From NCBI GenBank assembly GCA_025201375.1, contig JAIWZP010000102.1:1-26473 (forward strand): a stretch of DNA of 26,473 nucleotides, in the 5' to 3' direction. Positions within the stretch are counted from its first letter, which is position 1. Each line of letters starts with the position of its first letter. Both the position numbers and the translations under genes were made by a program. Of this stretch, positions 1 to 9,804 are shown piece by piece. The notes under the pieces were generated by a model. That model was not told where the DNA came from, did no database searches, and worked only from the letters and a program-made list of their open reading frames with translations. Source of the stretch: Gongronella butleri (lineage: Eukaryota > Mucoromycota > Mucoromycetes > Mucorales > Cunninghamellaceae).

Positions 1-1574
1 TTTGCTGAGGCTCCCCGCTTAAAGGTCCCCGACCACCCGAACTTTGATCGCTTATGGCGTTCAATTTAATGGTCGTAGAGACAATCTGATCAGTAATAAA
101 TGTTCCTCACGACCCACTCTTTCATATTTACGGCTTCGATTTTTTAAAAAAAGGAGAAAATTTTGAGCCATTAGCTCCCAAAAATGGGCAAAAATGGTGG
201 CGGTTATACAGTAGTTGCGTTGAGATGCACCATACTTACCGTAGAGAGCCACTGCTGAATTTGTGCAAATGTCGACATTGTAAAATCCGGGGTGGAGAGA
301 TGTGTGTCAACACCATTGTTCGCTACTGGCGAAAACGTGGACAGCCGTACAATGTTCCTCGCAAGGCGAAAAGCAAGCGCAAAAATTATGATAGCGCCCA
401 GGACGTCCCATCTAGAGTCGCCAAGAGGAAGAGACGCAAGTGAATGATGACACAGCGAGTTGGAAGCAAAAAAAAAAAAGATCGCAACGCTCATATATCC
501 TAGGTACAGCTCTGAGACTGACAGACATCATTAAATTTTGGACTCATCTCACGATGACTCAGCATGCCTCTGGTTTTTTCAGCTTCACGTTGTAGTCGTT
601 GTTGAAAGAAGACGCGACAAAATGGCCTACGTAATGAAAAAAGTTGGAGGCGATCTACTCATCGTTTGTAGTGTTTACGTAAGATTGGATTTGTAAAAAT
701 CATTGCTGAAAATAAAGTTACGAAGGTTTCAAAATTGTCGAAAACTCACCTGGTTGACCTCTGGTTTTTATGTAATGATTTTTGGAATAAGAAACGCGCG
801 GAAATTATCAAATGGAAGCGCTATCATACTGTACTGTACAGTACTGTAGTAGTTTGTTGGTGGCAATGATCCAACTCTCATTTTGGCGTTGTTCACATTG
901 ATGAATTTGCACAATTTGTCGTGAAATTGATGATTACCCCGACCACCGCCTGATCGGCTTCCGGTTTACAATGTTTTTCCTGAAAAAGAGGCTTGAATCG
1001 TCGACATACTGTAACAAAATTTCGTGGTGATTGAGACACGATTTCACCGCGAAATGTTTTTTAGCGCAATACTGTATGTAGAGAGCTAGAGACTTCTTGC
1101 TTGTCATGGTGCGATGGTGGCCAAACTTAATTTGCATGTGGAGCGCTCCAACGATATGATACAAGATTCTGAAAGCTGATTCCCTTCGAGAGTTTTCATG
1201 TCGGTTTTCACGTTGGGACGTGTTTACGTATTTCGGAACCTCGCAATGCATAGCTCGCGTGGTGAAATGGAAAAACGTTGCGCGGCCAAATTGATATTTT
1301 CACGGAGTTGCACCTCAAGATGGTGTATATTCCAATGACCGCAAAATTTGCATCAGTCAATCGTTGGGACAAGAACTCGTTGATTTGTATTCCACCCCCA
1401 AAGAGCTCAGTGAAAAATGTTGAAAGCCGAGGGACACAAAAGATATCCACACCAGGGCGATTGCGCCCCTGTCATGCAGTCTGAGTCCGAATTGAGCCCA
1501 TAACTGGATGGTGGCAGTGCGCCTGGCCGTTTTTCGTCCCTTTTCCACCTCGTCCTTCTTTGTTTCTTTTATAA
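1..1574. other. Gene-poor left flank with possible transposon debris
   Basis: No intact multi-exon gene can be assembled here. The stretch carries the Cys-rich basic frame at 225-443 (listed separately). It also has two overlapping minus-strand frames, at about 934-1251 and 1208-1450, whose translations match no family I know. A perfect 14-bp palindrome lies at 831-844. The last roughly 100 bases before 1575 are pyrimidine-rich and probably act as promoter and 5' leader of the mtf1-like gene. No tRNA or rRNA was recognised. Confidence 0.4.
225..443 (+). pseudogene. Small Cys-rich basic frame, possible transposase N-terminal relic
   Basis: A 72-residue frame, open further upstream to about 180, carries the motif CKCRHCKIRGG. 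This is followed by TIVRYWRKRG and then a strongly basic tail ending in RKRRK. Closely spaced cysteines followed by an R..W/H..RG segment recall the N-terminal zinc-knuckle regions of fungal CACTA/KDZ-like transposases, but that comparison is from memory and is inference. No DDE-type catalytic region follows on either strand, and the frame stops at 441-443. It could be a decayed element, an exon of an unrecognised gene, or chance. There is no clear promoter or poly(A) signal. Confidence 0.25.
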
Positions 1575-3191
1575 ATGTCGGTGTCAGCAGCACGTAAAGC
1601 GCTTGGACCTAGAATTATCAAGCAGGCGACGTGGCAAAAGAAGTTCCGCAACAAGGGCAAACAAGCGAGGGCGACGATCGCGGACCAAGATCAAGCAAGC
1701 AAGTTTTGAAATGACTATTCGTCTCAATCCGCTTCGATCTGACACATGCGTATTCCCTTTTTACCCCTAGATCTCGCATTTGACAAACTCAAACAACACG
1801 CAGGGTGGACTGCCGACTCCATGAAAGACATGACGTCGCTCGAATTATATCCAGGTAAAGCCAACAGTGAAATTGGGTCTGAAAGCAATCTGGCGGTGCG
1901 ACCTGACGCGCTTTTTAGGGCTTGGTGTGTGGACATCTGCGGTTTACAATGGGGGAATTCATCGAATTTATGGCTTGGAGCCTGTTAAACCATATCTGGA
2001 GCATCTCAATGTAAGAAATCAGTGTGTCATACAAAAGAACACGCGAAAATGGCTGATCGTTTTTTTTTTTTTTTTCGTGCGGCAGGACTGGACGAAGCCT
2101 GCGGCCGACAGCATCACGATGCTTAAGAACGACGGGTACAATTGGCAGACATACATCGATCTCAAGGATGAAAAATATCTCGGGTCCCTGGTGGACACTG
2201 ACTGGTCGCGGCGTAAGAGTGAAAAGAAGAAAGATGTGGAGCGGAAAAGGCGCAGCTGGCTGATTCCCTTTTTTTTCCCGCTACCCTTTTTGTTCCAGCC
2301 CATCCAAGGCTGCTTTTCACCGGCATGATTCCCAAGTCATCCATTGGCGAACAGCTGCTTGCTCAATTCGCGACGTGCATCATCAACAAGATGGCACTTC
2401 ATTCCTTTGGACGCGTGCAGATGGCCTTGTGGCTCCCTGATCCCCTCCTCAAAGTAAGAATCGCTCGTTTTTTTTTTTTTTTTTTTGGGAGGCGTACGAG
2501 GAACATTTGCGACGCGTGACGTGCTGATTTTTTCCCTCTTTCCTTCCCCCCACTTTTACACGTGCGCGTTAGAAATTCATGTCAGAACCAGGTTCCTCTG
2601 CGCGATGCAAGATGGGTGTTGTGACAGAGGCGTGTGCGGATGTGTCGGTGATCCACACGCTCGATGAATCATGCGTGTTTCCACATGTAAGGATGATAGA
2701 CGCGTGCCCAACCATGAAATTGCTCATGCTTTTGTTGTATTTCGCTCCTTTTAGAATGTTTACCATTTGGTGCACGTGACACCATTTACAGAGAGCAAGC
2801 TGAAATGTAAGTCTGGCTCAAGCAAACGATGCGAAATTGGCTGATTTATTTATTGTTTTTCAGCCGATTGGGATGTATTCGAGTACGTGCTTCGACATAT
2901 TGCGGTGATGCCGAAGCAGTCATTGGTCAAGATGGTCAGGTAAGCGGGATAAATCAATTGAGAAACTGGTTGCACAAGATCACAAACGGGCCTTTGTTCA
3001 TTTCATTCCTTTTTTCCTCCTTGGCCAGAACTCTTGGCCCAGGTGCCGATATTATTTTAGGACGGCTCTCATTTGATCCCAACATCCTGGTGGGTGATAT
3101 GACCGCCACGCAGCTCGACGAAGTTGCCATCAAATTCGACCAATGGCCCTTGCGACCGCGCTTTTTGTTCGAGGACCCAAACACTCTTTAG
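1575..3191 (+). CDS. mtf1: Mitochondrial transcription factor 1-like protein (rRNA dimethylase fold)
   Basis: The exons are 1575-1698, 1771-1854, 1919-2010, 2086-2212, 2299-2453, 2573-2686, 2755-2806, 2864-2939 and 3029-3191 (328 aa; yeast Mtf1 is about 340 aa). All junctions keep frame. Intron 1 needs a GC donor (GCAAGT at 1699). The protein matches the Mtf1/KsgA-Dim1 fold. It has an SAM-type motif I, ELYPGLGVW, at residues ~65-74, then GLEPVKPYLEHL, then a hallmark block from TGMIPK to INKMALHSFGRVQMALW at ~150-188, and ARCKMGVVTEACADV at ~204-218. The methyltransferase motif N-x-P-F/Y appears as GMIPK, as expected for a member acting as a transcription initiation factor with the mitochondrial RNA polymerase rather than as an enzyme. 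The start was chosen as the first ATG in phase with exon 2; a mitochondrial presequence is plausible because the N-terminus is rich in K, R and A. A poly(A) signal AATAAA lies at 3350-3355. Confidence 0.85.
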
Positions 3192-3753
3192 ACGCAATTG
3201 CGCCCAATTGCCTAGACCTTGTTTTTTTTTTTTTTTTTTTTTTTGCCGTGCACCGCACTTGTATCATCTCCCCTCTCGTTGTCTCCCCCCATCCTCCATT
3301 GCATCTTGTCCATGAACTTTGTTTAAATTGTACACATTTGGAAAAATAGAATAAAAACGTGATTGCACATTTGAATTCCCGGGATGGACACCTACCTTTT
3401 GAGGTGACGAGATGCGTGCTATGATCTAAAAAAAAAAGTCTAGCATGTTGTACCTGGTTGGGCGCATGTTCGTGCACTTGGTCAACAAAAAAATGAAGTT
3501 GATCTTTATTTCAAGAATACAGAAGGGAGGGACATTGTAAAAAGACAAGTTTAAAGATCAAATCGGAAGTGTATAGTGTTTCAAAGGGGGAAGGGGGATG
3601 TAGAGAGAAAAAAAAAACAAGGTATGAGGAGGCGTCAAAAAGGAAAGGGGAGGCGTGACGGGAAAGGGGGGCTAAAGCACGGCCATTGGAAAGCGTGTTC
3701 TGCGCATCACGAATTGGGAGGAAGAAAAGAAAAAAAAGAGAAATTTGGCGAGA
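3192..3753. other. Convergent 3' intergenic region with two poly(A) signals
   Basis: This is the tail-to-tail spacer between the mtf1-like gene (+) and the kelch gene (-). It contains a run of about 21 T near 3224-3244, AATAAA at 3350-3355 on the plus strand (about 160 nt past the mtf1 stop) and TTTATT at 3505-3510, which is AATAAA for the minus-strand gene (about 245 nt past its stop). The predicted 3' ends do not overlap. The remainder is purine-rich low-complexity sequence with no gene visible. Confidence 0.6.
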
Positions 3754-6700
3754 TTACATATTGTTGAGACGCACATTGTTGTGTGGGTCCTCGGTCAATT
3801 GCTGCTGAGAGTTCTCGCTATTGATGCTGTTGCGATGATTGAACATGTGAGAGAAGCGGCCGCCTGCGGGGGAGCCACGCGAGGTGGTGATAGCGCTTCC
3901 GTGCTGCAAATCGACCTTTTCGTTGCTAGGGAACATGGGGCCATGATTGCCATATTCGTAGCCAGGAGGCGCGGTCTTGTTGGCATTGTCGAGCGAGCGG
4001 AAGACCTCATCGTCGACATAGTAGGCCTTGAAGAGCAATTCCATGACTTGCATGCGTTCCTCGACGCGGCTGATGCGCTGCTGCTCGGATTCTGCGCCGA
4101 GATTGGCGTAATTGGTCATGCTGAAGCGCTTGTGCACGGGATGGACGAGTGGGATGCCCGATGTTTCCGTTGTTTTGAAATTGTCGTGCAAGCCGCGGAG
4201 CAACGAGCGCTTCATGTCGCCCATGGACCAGCGGTGGATGACACCCCAAGGCGAGCGGGGGCGCATACCAAAGAGCCAGGTCTGAACAGCAATCAAAAGA
4301 CCAAAGATGCCACCGACAAAGCCTAGGGCATTGAGCAGTGTGTACATCTTGACCTCGCGCGCAACATTGACGACGAATTTGTCGACAGAGACGGCCAGGA
4401 GGCCAATGTCAGGGTGGGTTACTGTGTAAGTGGGGCTGGGGTACTCTTGGCGGAAATTGGTGTTGACCTCGGGCGTGGAATTGGCAATGGGCAAGAAACC
4501 GACGTAATTCCAGCCGTCGGGCTGCAGATAGCGATGGTCAACGAGCTGGTAAGACATGGCGCTGAACGTGAAGGGCTGGATTTCAAAAACATTGGTCGTT
4601 TGCACATCATTGCGCTCGTTATTTTGCCACGAGAGCACATTGTCAGTCGACAAGAGCGTGGCTGTGTCGTCCTGGATGCCATATACAACCTGGTTGGGAT
4701 CCATGGCCTTGGGATACGTCGCGACATGGACGCGGCCACTCGTTAGCGATTGGTCGCCATACATGGTGAAGATCAGACGTGAGCCATTGTTCTGGCCCGA
4801 CGTGCCTGTCAATTGGAACCAATTGGGCGCGCGGTACAAGAAACATTGCACGTTGCCAAGGTTCGATGTGAACGTGGGCGTAAATACGCTCATGTTCAGC
4901 TGCATCATAAAGGCATTGCAGCTATAGCCAATATCCGTCTGGCAAGCGACGCCAGGATTGTTTTCATTATAAGGATTCGCCAGGTCCATCGGGTAGCCTT
5001 CGAAACAAAAGCGAACATCTTTTCAAAAAAAAAAAAAAAAAAAAAAGAAGAATTGAGTGCCTGGAAAGAGGAGGAAACGACGGGTTGGGGGCCCGACGGG
5101 CGCGAAGGGAAGGGGCTGGATCCCAATTTGTGTAGCAATAAGACTCTTTTTTTAGACGATCGAGATCCTTCTTTTTTACCTGGCGTGTCGACTTGGGCAG
5201 CCGCATACTCGATTTGTTGTACAACGTTGGGACTATCAATGGCTTGGCGGATGACGAACACCAAGAACATGGTGAAGATGAACAAGAAGAACACCTGGAA
5301 ACCAATGCGCGTCGTTTCAGCCCAGATTGGTTCGCCAGAGCTGCATAAAAATGAAAAAAGGGGGTGTCAGTGCATCATGTGCATGATTTTCGCTTTTTTT
5401 TTTGTTTTACCGAGGACGCCAAATGTCGTGGTGGATGCGAGTGACGAGGAACTTGATGTAGCGGCCAAACTTCCAGAGACAGAACAGAGCAATGACAAGC
5501 AGAGCGACGCACGCAATGGCGACACCGACAATGACGCCAGTCGATAGGCCGCTGGTGCTATTGCCGGAGCCGGTCGTACCATCAAACGATTGCAACCACG
5601 TGTAGTCGGACGTGTCGAGCACATTGATATCATTGTAGTAGGTACCGAGGGCCTCGCCTGCACAAAAAAAAAAAAATAAAAAAATTGAAAAACGGGATTT
5701 TAGCGTGGGGTCGCTTCTCGTTGGGTCTGTTTTTTTGGATCTTACCCATGGCGAACGTCACGTGCGTGTTGTCGAGCATGGCGGCATTGGCAAAGGCGCG
5801 GAACGAGGGAGGAATGCCTTGTGTTTGAGGGAATGACCAAGTCCAGGCGGTCGTGTCAAGGGTCGCCATGCTGCGGGTGTATTGGCGGAAGCGCCCAGGC
5901 TGGGCATTGCTGCCTAGGTACGTAAAAAAACAAAACAAAAGAGGGATGAGGAAACGGGGGCCGATGCGGGGCACGGAGATGGGGGCACGACGTCTTACCA
6001 CCGAGAATGATGATGTTGCCCTTAGAGTCTAATATAAAACAAGGTGAGTTGCCAATTTGAGTCGTTTTTTTCTTGCTTTTCAGGGGAGGGGGATCAAGCT
6101 TTTTTACCAGAAACAGCATTATGGTAGGCGCGCGTGCTGGGGATGTTACCGCCAATTTGCTGGGTGGACCATTGGTTGGACGCGGTGTCAAACAAATTGA
6201 TCTTGTCCATGCTATTCAAATCGACATTGGCGCCATTATTGCAGAAAGACACACCACCGAGAATCACCATCTTGCCACTGATTTGGCGAAAAAAAGCAAA
6301 AATAAAAAAAGCAGTATGGGGATCAGCAAATTAAGGAGTCGTGAGATGGGGGGTGGTTATTTTTTTGTCGTTTTCATTTTCTTCCTTACTTTGCCAAGGA
6401 GGCCGTGTGGCCATACATAGCGCAAGCGGGGGAGGGAAGTTTGGTCGCGGTGCCCGTGGCGCCGCTGATGACCCAAAGATCGTTCAATGGCTCGTGCGTG
6501 TTGGAGCTGAAGCCACCAAAGATGTACACATTGTTCTTTGCCGAGTCGTAGGCGAGCGAGAAGTAGTAGCGATTTTCGGGGAAGCTGGGATTTGTGGCAG
6601 ACGTGGTCCAGGTCTGTTTTTGAATGTCGTACGTTTGCCAGAGCAAGGTCATGTTGGCCGTAGGCGCGGGCGCCGTGGCATTGGCCGTGGTGTTGCCCGA

Positions 6701-7048
6701 CGACGCAGTGTTTTGCGTAAAGTTACCGAGGCCGCCAATGGCAAGGAATTGATTGCCACTGGCAGTGACGAAGCCCTGCGCATATTTGACAGGCTGGACA
6801 TTGCCGGATTGCGGCAATGTCGTCCATGTGTAGCCATTGCTGGTTTGCGTCAGGCGATAAAGCGAACTGGTGCCGTAATCCGTGCTATTCTCGCCGCCAA
6901 ACAGGATCATCGAGTTGTTCAGGATACCCTGCGCCATACCGCCCTGGAATGGCACCGTCCGCATCAGCGTCGCGGAATTGTAATAGCCTTGCACCATCGA
7001 CGACGTCAGCGCCATCGTGGCTAGCAAAAATGAGGCAAGAGGCTTCAT
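3754..7048 (-). CDS. Kelch-repeat membrane protein with signal peptide and three TM segments
   Basis: The exons, in transcript order, are 7048-6390, 6277-6108, 6028-5999, 5913-5746, 5657-5411, 5340-5180 and 4997-3754 (892 aa). A signal peptide (residues 1-21, MKPLASFLLATMALTSSMVQ) precedes a kelch beta-propeller. Blade-type GG doublets sit near residues 51, 105, 178, 227 and 286, and there are several N-x-S/T sites. Hydrophobic helices follow at ~383-403 (VIVGVAIACVALLVIALF), ~438-455 and ~697-721. Between the last two lies a ~240-residue probably extracytoplasmic domain with conserved-looking cysteines, and after them a ~170-residue cytoplasmic tail starting FGMRPRSPWG. The likely location is plasma membrane or cell wall interface, with the propeller outside. 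Similar kelch plus multi-TM proteins are common as hypothetical proteins in Mucoromycota (from memory). The ligand is unknown. Exon 3 is only 30 nt. The family assignment is strong; the function is not known. Confidence 0.85.
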
Positions 7049-8123
7049 GTCAAATGAAAATAAGCGTGTCTTTTGTTGTCAAGCTGACTGGGATTTAGCG
7101 AGGCGAGTTGGAGGAGAAACAAGTCTCTAAAGCTAGGATGACAAGTGTAAATAAAAAGAAAGGCAGGGATACGCAGAAAAAAAAAGAAGAGAGGGAAGGG
7201 AAGGGGGGAAAACCCGCGCGATCGTGGTGGTGGTGCGAGAAAAAAAAAAAAAAAAAAAAGAAAGAGAAAAGAGAATGAGAAATAGAAACAGGGCACGACA
7301 AAAGGGGTAAAGGCACAACACGCAATTTAAAAAAAAAAAAGGAGCAAACCCGATAATTGCTGATGGACATGGCGGAGCTGTAATCATTTGAGTGCGTGCT
7401 CATACTCCATACGCTGCACAAATGACAATGAAATTTCCTTGCCCTGACGAGACGGCGAATCGAGACCATCTTGTACTCTAAACCATAAATGAAGCGCGTC
7501 TTTTTGCATTCTCTTTGTCTTTTTTTTTTCTTTCCTTGATCCCCCTTTTTCCTTTTCAATTAAAAAAAGTCATCATTCTCTTTTACTTTTCTGTTTTTCT
7601 TTTCGATCAAGCTGCTTAGACTTGTCTCATTGTTTTTTTTTTTTTTGTCTTTTTTGACACGATTGCGGTCTCACAAGATGATGTGCCATCGCCCGGGTTT
7701 GCATGAATTCTAGCTCCGTCATGCCTTTTCGCCACTAAAATAGGCGGCAGACAGGTCGGGTCACTTTACATAGCAGGCAATCCTCTAATTGATCTTTGTA
7801 CAACATGGAGTTGCACCTCCCCCCTTTATTTTGCCCCTCTCGTATTTGTGGCTATTTTAAGCGCTCGCGACACTCTAGGCCCTTTTTCACCTCCCTGTTT
7901 GATGATTCTGCAACCCACTTCTTTGAAAAAAAAAAAAACATGTTGCACAACGACTGTGTTCCCGTCGTCACCCCTCAAAATCTAAAAAAAAAAAAAAAGA
8001 CGGAACCATGCCTTTGACACGAACCACTGGAGGCCATGTGCCAAGAAAAAACGCGGAAGAGCCATTTTGGCTTGTTTTTTTTATTTTTTTTTCAAGTTGC
8101 GCAGGGTGCAATGCTATCATAGC
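7049..8123. other. Intergenic region with long A/T homopolymers
   Basis: This is the spacer between the kelch gene start (7048, minus) and the 3' end of the glutamine-rich gene (8124, minus). It should contain the kelch promoter, but no convincing TATA box lies near the start. There are A-runs near 7240-7258 and 7329-7340 and T-runs near 7634-7646. TTTATT at 8080-8085 is the probable poly(A) signal (AATAAA on the minus strand) of the glutamine-rich gene. Open frames here translate to Phe/Ser/Lys-rich low-complexity peptides and were not called as genes. Confidence 0.5.
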
Positions 8124-8600
8124 TCAGATTTGCTGGAATTCGCTCTGTTGCAGCTGATCGCCAAGCTGGTTTTGCTGATCCGAGACGTTTTGTTGCAAAT
8201 CTTGGTAAGAATTGTCGGCATTGTCTTGCAAGCCGGATTGCGTCTGTTGCGCTTGTTGCTGAGCGCGGTCCATGGTGTCGTCGAGGCCGCCGGACGTCTG
8301 ATTCATAGCCTGGTCAGCATAATTCTGCGCGTCGGTGCCCGACTGTTGGAATTGCTCGCCGGCCTGCTGGAATTCCTGGCCCATCTGTTGCTGGCCCTGC
8401 TGCGCTTGCTGCTGCGCTTGCTGTTGCGCATTGTCGCTCCAGTCCTGGCCCACGTTTTGATCGACCATACGCGGGTCCACCTGAGGACCGGAGAAATCTT
8501 TATTTTGGCTACCTTGTTGCTGAGCGTAGCCTTGCGACTGCTGTTGCTGGCCATGTTGCGATTGATCGTGGCCGCCAAAGAGATTTTTAAAGAAACCCAT
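8124..8600 (-). CDS. Glutamine-rich small hydrophilic protein
   Basis: A single-exon frame of 158 aa starts MGFFKNLFGGHDQ and ends EFQQI. I count 52 glutamines (about one third of residues), spread as QQ/QQQ pairs separated by A, G, D and N. After the short amphipathic N-terminus (FFKNLFGG) there is no hydrophobic stretch, so the rest is probably disordered or coiled-coil. The composition resembles hydrophilin/LEA-like or prion-like proteins, but no family was recognised. The ATG at 8600 was chosen because a TATA box (minus strand, 8687-8693) sits about 87 nt upstream and the longer in-frame extension reads through low complexity. A poly(A) signal lies about 40 nt past the stop. The complementary strand is also open throughout, giving a Leu-rich shadow (CAG/CAA read as CTG/TTG). 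Confidence 0.7.
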   Translation of the reverse strand: MGFFKNLFGGHDQSQHGQQQQSQGYAQQQGSQNKDFSGPQVDPRMVDQNVGQDWSDNAQQQAQQQAQQGQQQMGQEFQQAGEQFQQSGTDAQNYADQAMNQTSGGLDDTMDRAQQQAQQTQSGLQDNADNSYQDLQQNVSDQQNQLGDQLQQSEFQQI

Positions 8601-8686
8601 GTTTAAAGAAAATTGGTGTGTGTTTGAAGAGAAAAAGTTGAGAAAGGGTTTTTTTTTCACTTTGAGTGGGGAGGGGTGAAAAGGTC

Positions 8687-8693
8687 ATTTATA
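8687..8693 (-). promoter_or_regulatory. TATA box of the glutamine-rich gene
   Basis: The minus strand reads TATAAAT within GGGCTATAAATGACC, about 87 nt upstream of the chosen start at 8600. An AGGGG/CCCCT stress-element core lies at 8672-8676. It is between the TATA box and the start, so its role is doubtful. Confidence 0.5.
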
Positions 8694-8968
8694 GCCCTGG
8701 AAAAATATGAATGCGGGGATGAAACTCAGGCAACCAGCTTGATTGCATGAAGAAACTTGTCAACTCCGAGGTCATAGCGCGCGTGCTAAAATGCAATCGT
8801 AGCCTTTCCGCTCGTTTCTCCTTGTTACTATGCCTAGCTGCCTGCTGCCTATTTCACGATGATATCCAAGTATGTTGAAACTGACTATGTAACAAGCCAT
8901 GCTTCATGATTTTTGCGCAAGCTTTGCAAAAAAAAAAGAGAAAATAAAACTGGCGTGGACAAAAAAAA

Positions 8969-9404
8969 ATGTTTGCATCACAAACAGAAAAGTCTGGTGA
9001 GCTCCCTGCTCTCGGTTTCATGATGACAGGGATCTTGGACTTGTGCAATGACATACCGTTTCCGCGGCATTCCCACGCGATTGCTCGTTGCAACCAGCCC
9101 GGGCCGAGTCGTCGCTGGGGCAGTTTGACGTGCCCATATGTCTTATAGAATACAGTAAGATTAGATGAAGTGCGATTGACGATGATGAATATTCCTTGAG
9201 CATCCATTTGAAAAAAAAAATGGTTCGTTTGCTTCAAAGCTGGATGAACTTTCATTGCAGAAGGCGCAATTCCAAGAAAAATCACGTTTTCTTGGCGCCT
9301 CTCTGCCTGATCCGTTTGGAAACATTGTCAAACGACACGGCACTGACCCGTACGTCAACTTTGCTGTGGTTAGCAAGGCACTACGGCATTGTATAAATAG
9401 ATAA
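8969..9404 (+). pseudogene. Decayed coding relic, unrecognised protein
   Basis: Three plus-strand frames in succession give protein-like sequence. Frame one is 8969-9148, an ATG-initiated 59-aa frame beginning MFASQTEKSGELPALGF. Frame two, from about 9052, reads ARAESSLGQFDVPICLIEYS, has a TGA at 9166-9168, and continues through DDDEYSLSIHLK. Frame three is 9189-9404 and includes KLDELSLQKAQFQ, PDPFGNIVKRHGTDPY and VNFAVVSKALRHC before a stop. Frames two and three are separated only by a 10-A run (9211-9220), so a one-base deletion there would explain the shift. I found no intron that repairs the reading phase. I do not recognise the family. It is most likely a dead copy of a gene or mobile element, and chance remains possible. 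Confidence 0.35.
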
Positions 9405-9444
9405 AACAAGGAAGAATAAATATTTTCAATATTTTTTCGCTTTT

Positions 9445-9804
9445 TTAGATGCTTTTTTCTTCATTGCTTGGATCGCCAGCTACAACTTTGCCACGTTTCA
9501 AGAAAGCATTCCTGCGCGGTAGATAACCTTGGCCCCCGAAAAAAAGTAACAAAATAAAGCAATTTTTGCATTTATTCGCGAATTCTGCGCCAACAGCCCT
9601 CAAAACCACGACCATGTCATCGAGCACACTTTTTGCACCATCTCGCTCATTCTAATATAACATTACGGTGCTGCAGTAAGAAAAAATGGGAAAAGCCCCC
9701 ATTTTTCGCATTTTTCGCGTTTCGCTAGCATTTTACATGTGGTTACGCATGGGCACGTCATGCAATGCATCATCATCAGCTATCGTTTTGTCGCTTGCAT
9801 TCAT
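9445..9804 (-). pseudogene. Possible minus-strand coding relic
   Basis: Two short minus-strand stretches look protein-like. One is 9804-9733, a 23-residue frame MNASDKTIADDDALHDVPMR, followed by GTAAAA. The other is 9656-9445, which reads ERDGAKSVLDDMVVVLRAVG then AEFANKCKNCF and ends KVVAGDPSNEEKSI. The sequence between them contains acceptor-like TAG/CAG sites, but no donor/acceptor pair I tried joins them in phase. Within the second stretch, GTTACT..CGCAG could be a short intron. The family is not recognised. It may be a broken gene, a weakly modelled real small gene, or chance. Confidence 0.25.

Noticed and set aside
831..844. 14-bp palindrome GTACTGTACAGTAC
   Set aside because: Short, AT-rich, isolated and not paired with any gene or repeat boundary.
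3745..4326. 193-codon plus-strand frame opposite the kelch C-terminal exon
   Set aside because: Shadow of the minus-strand coding exon, which has TM segments and family-like sequence.
8067..8606. 179-codon Leu-rich plus-strand frame over the glutamine-rich gene
   Set aside because: CAA/CAG codons read backwards give TTG/CTG (Leu). The minus strand has the TATA box, poly(A) signal and plausible start.
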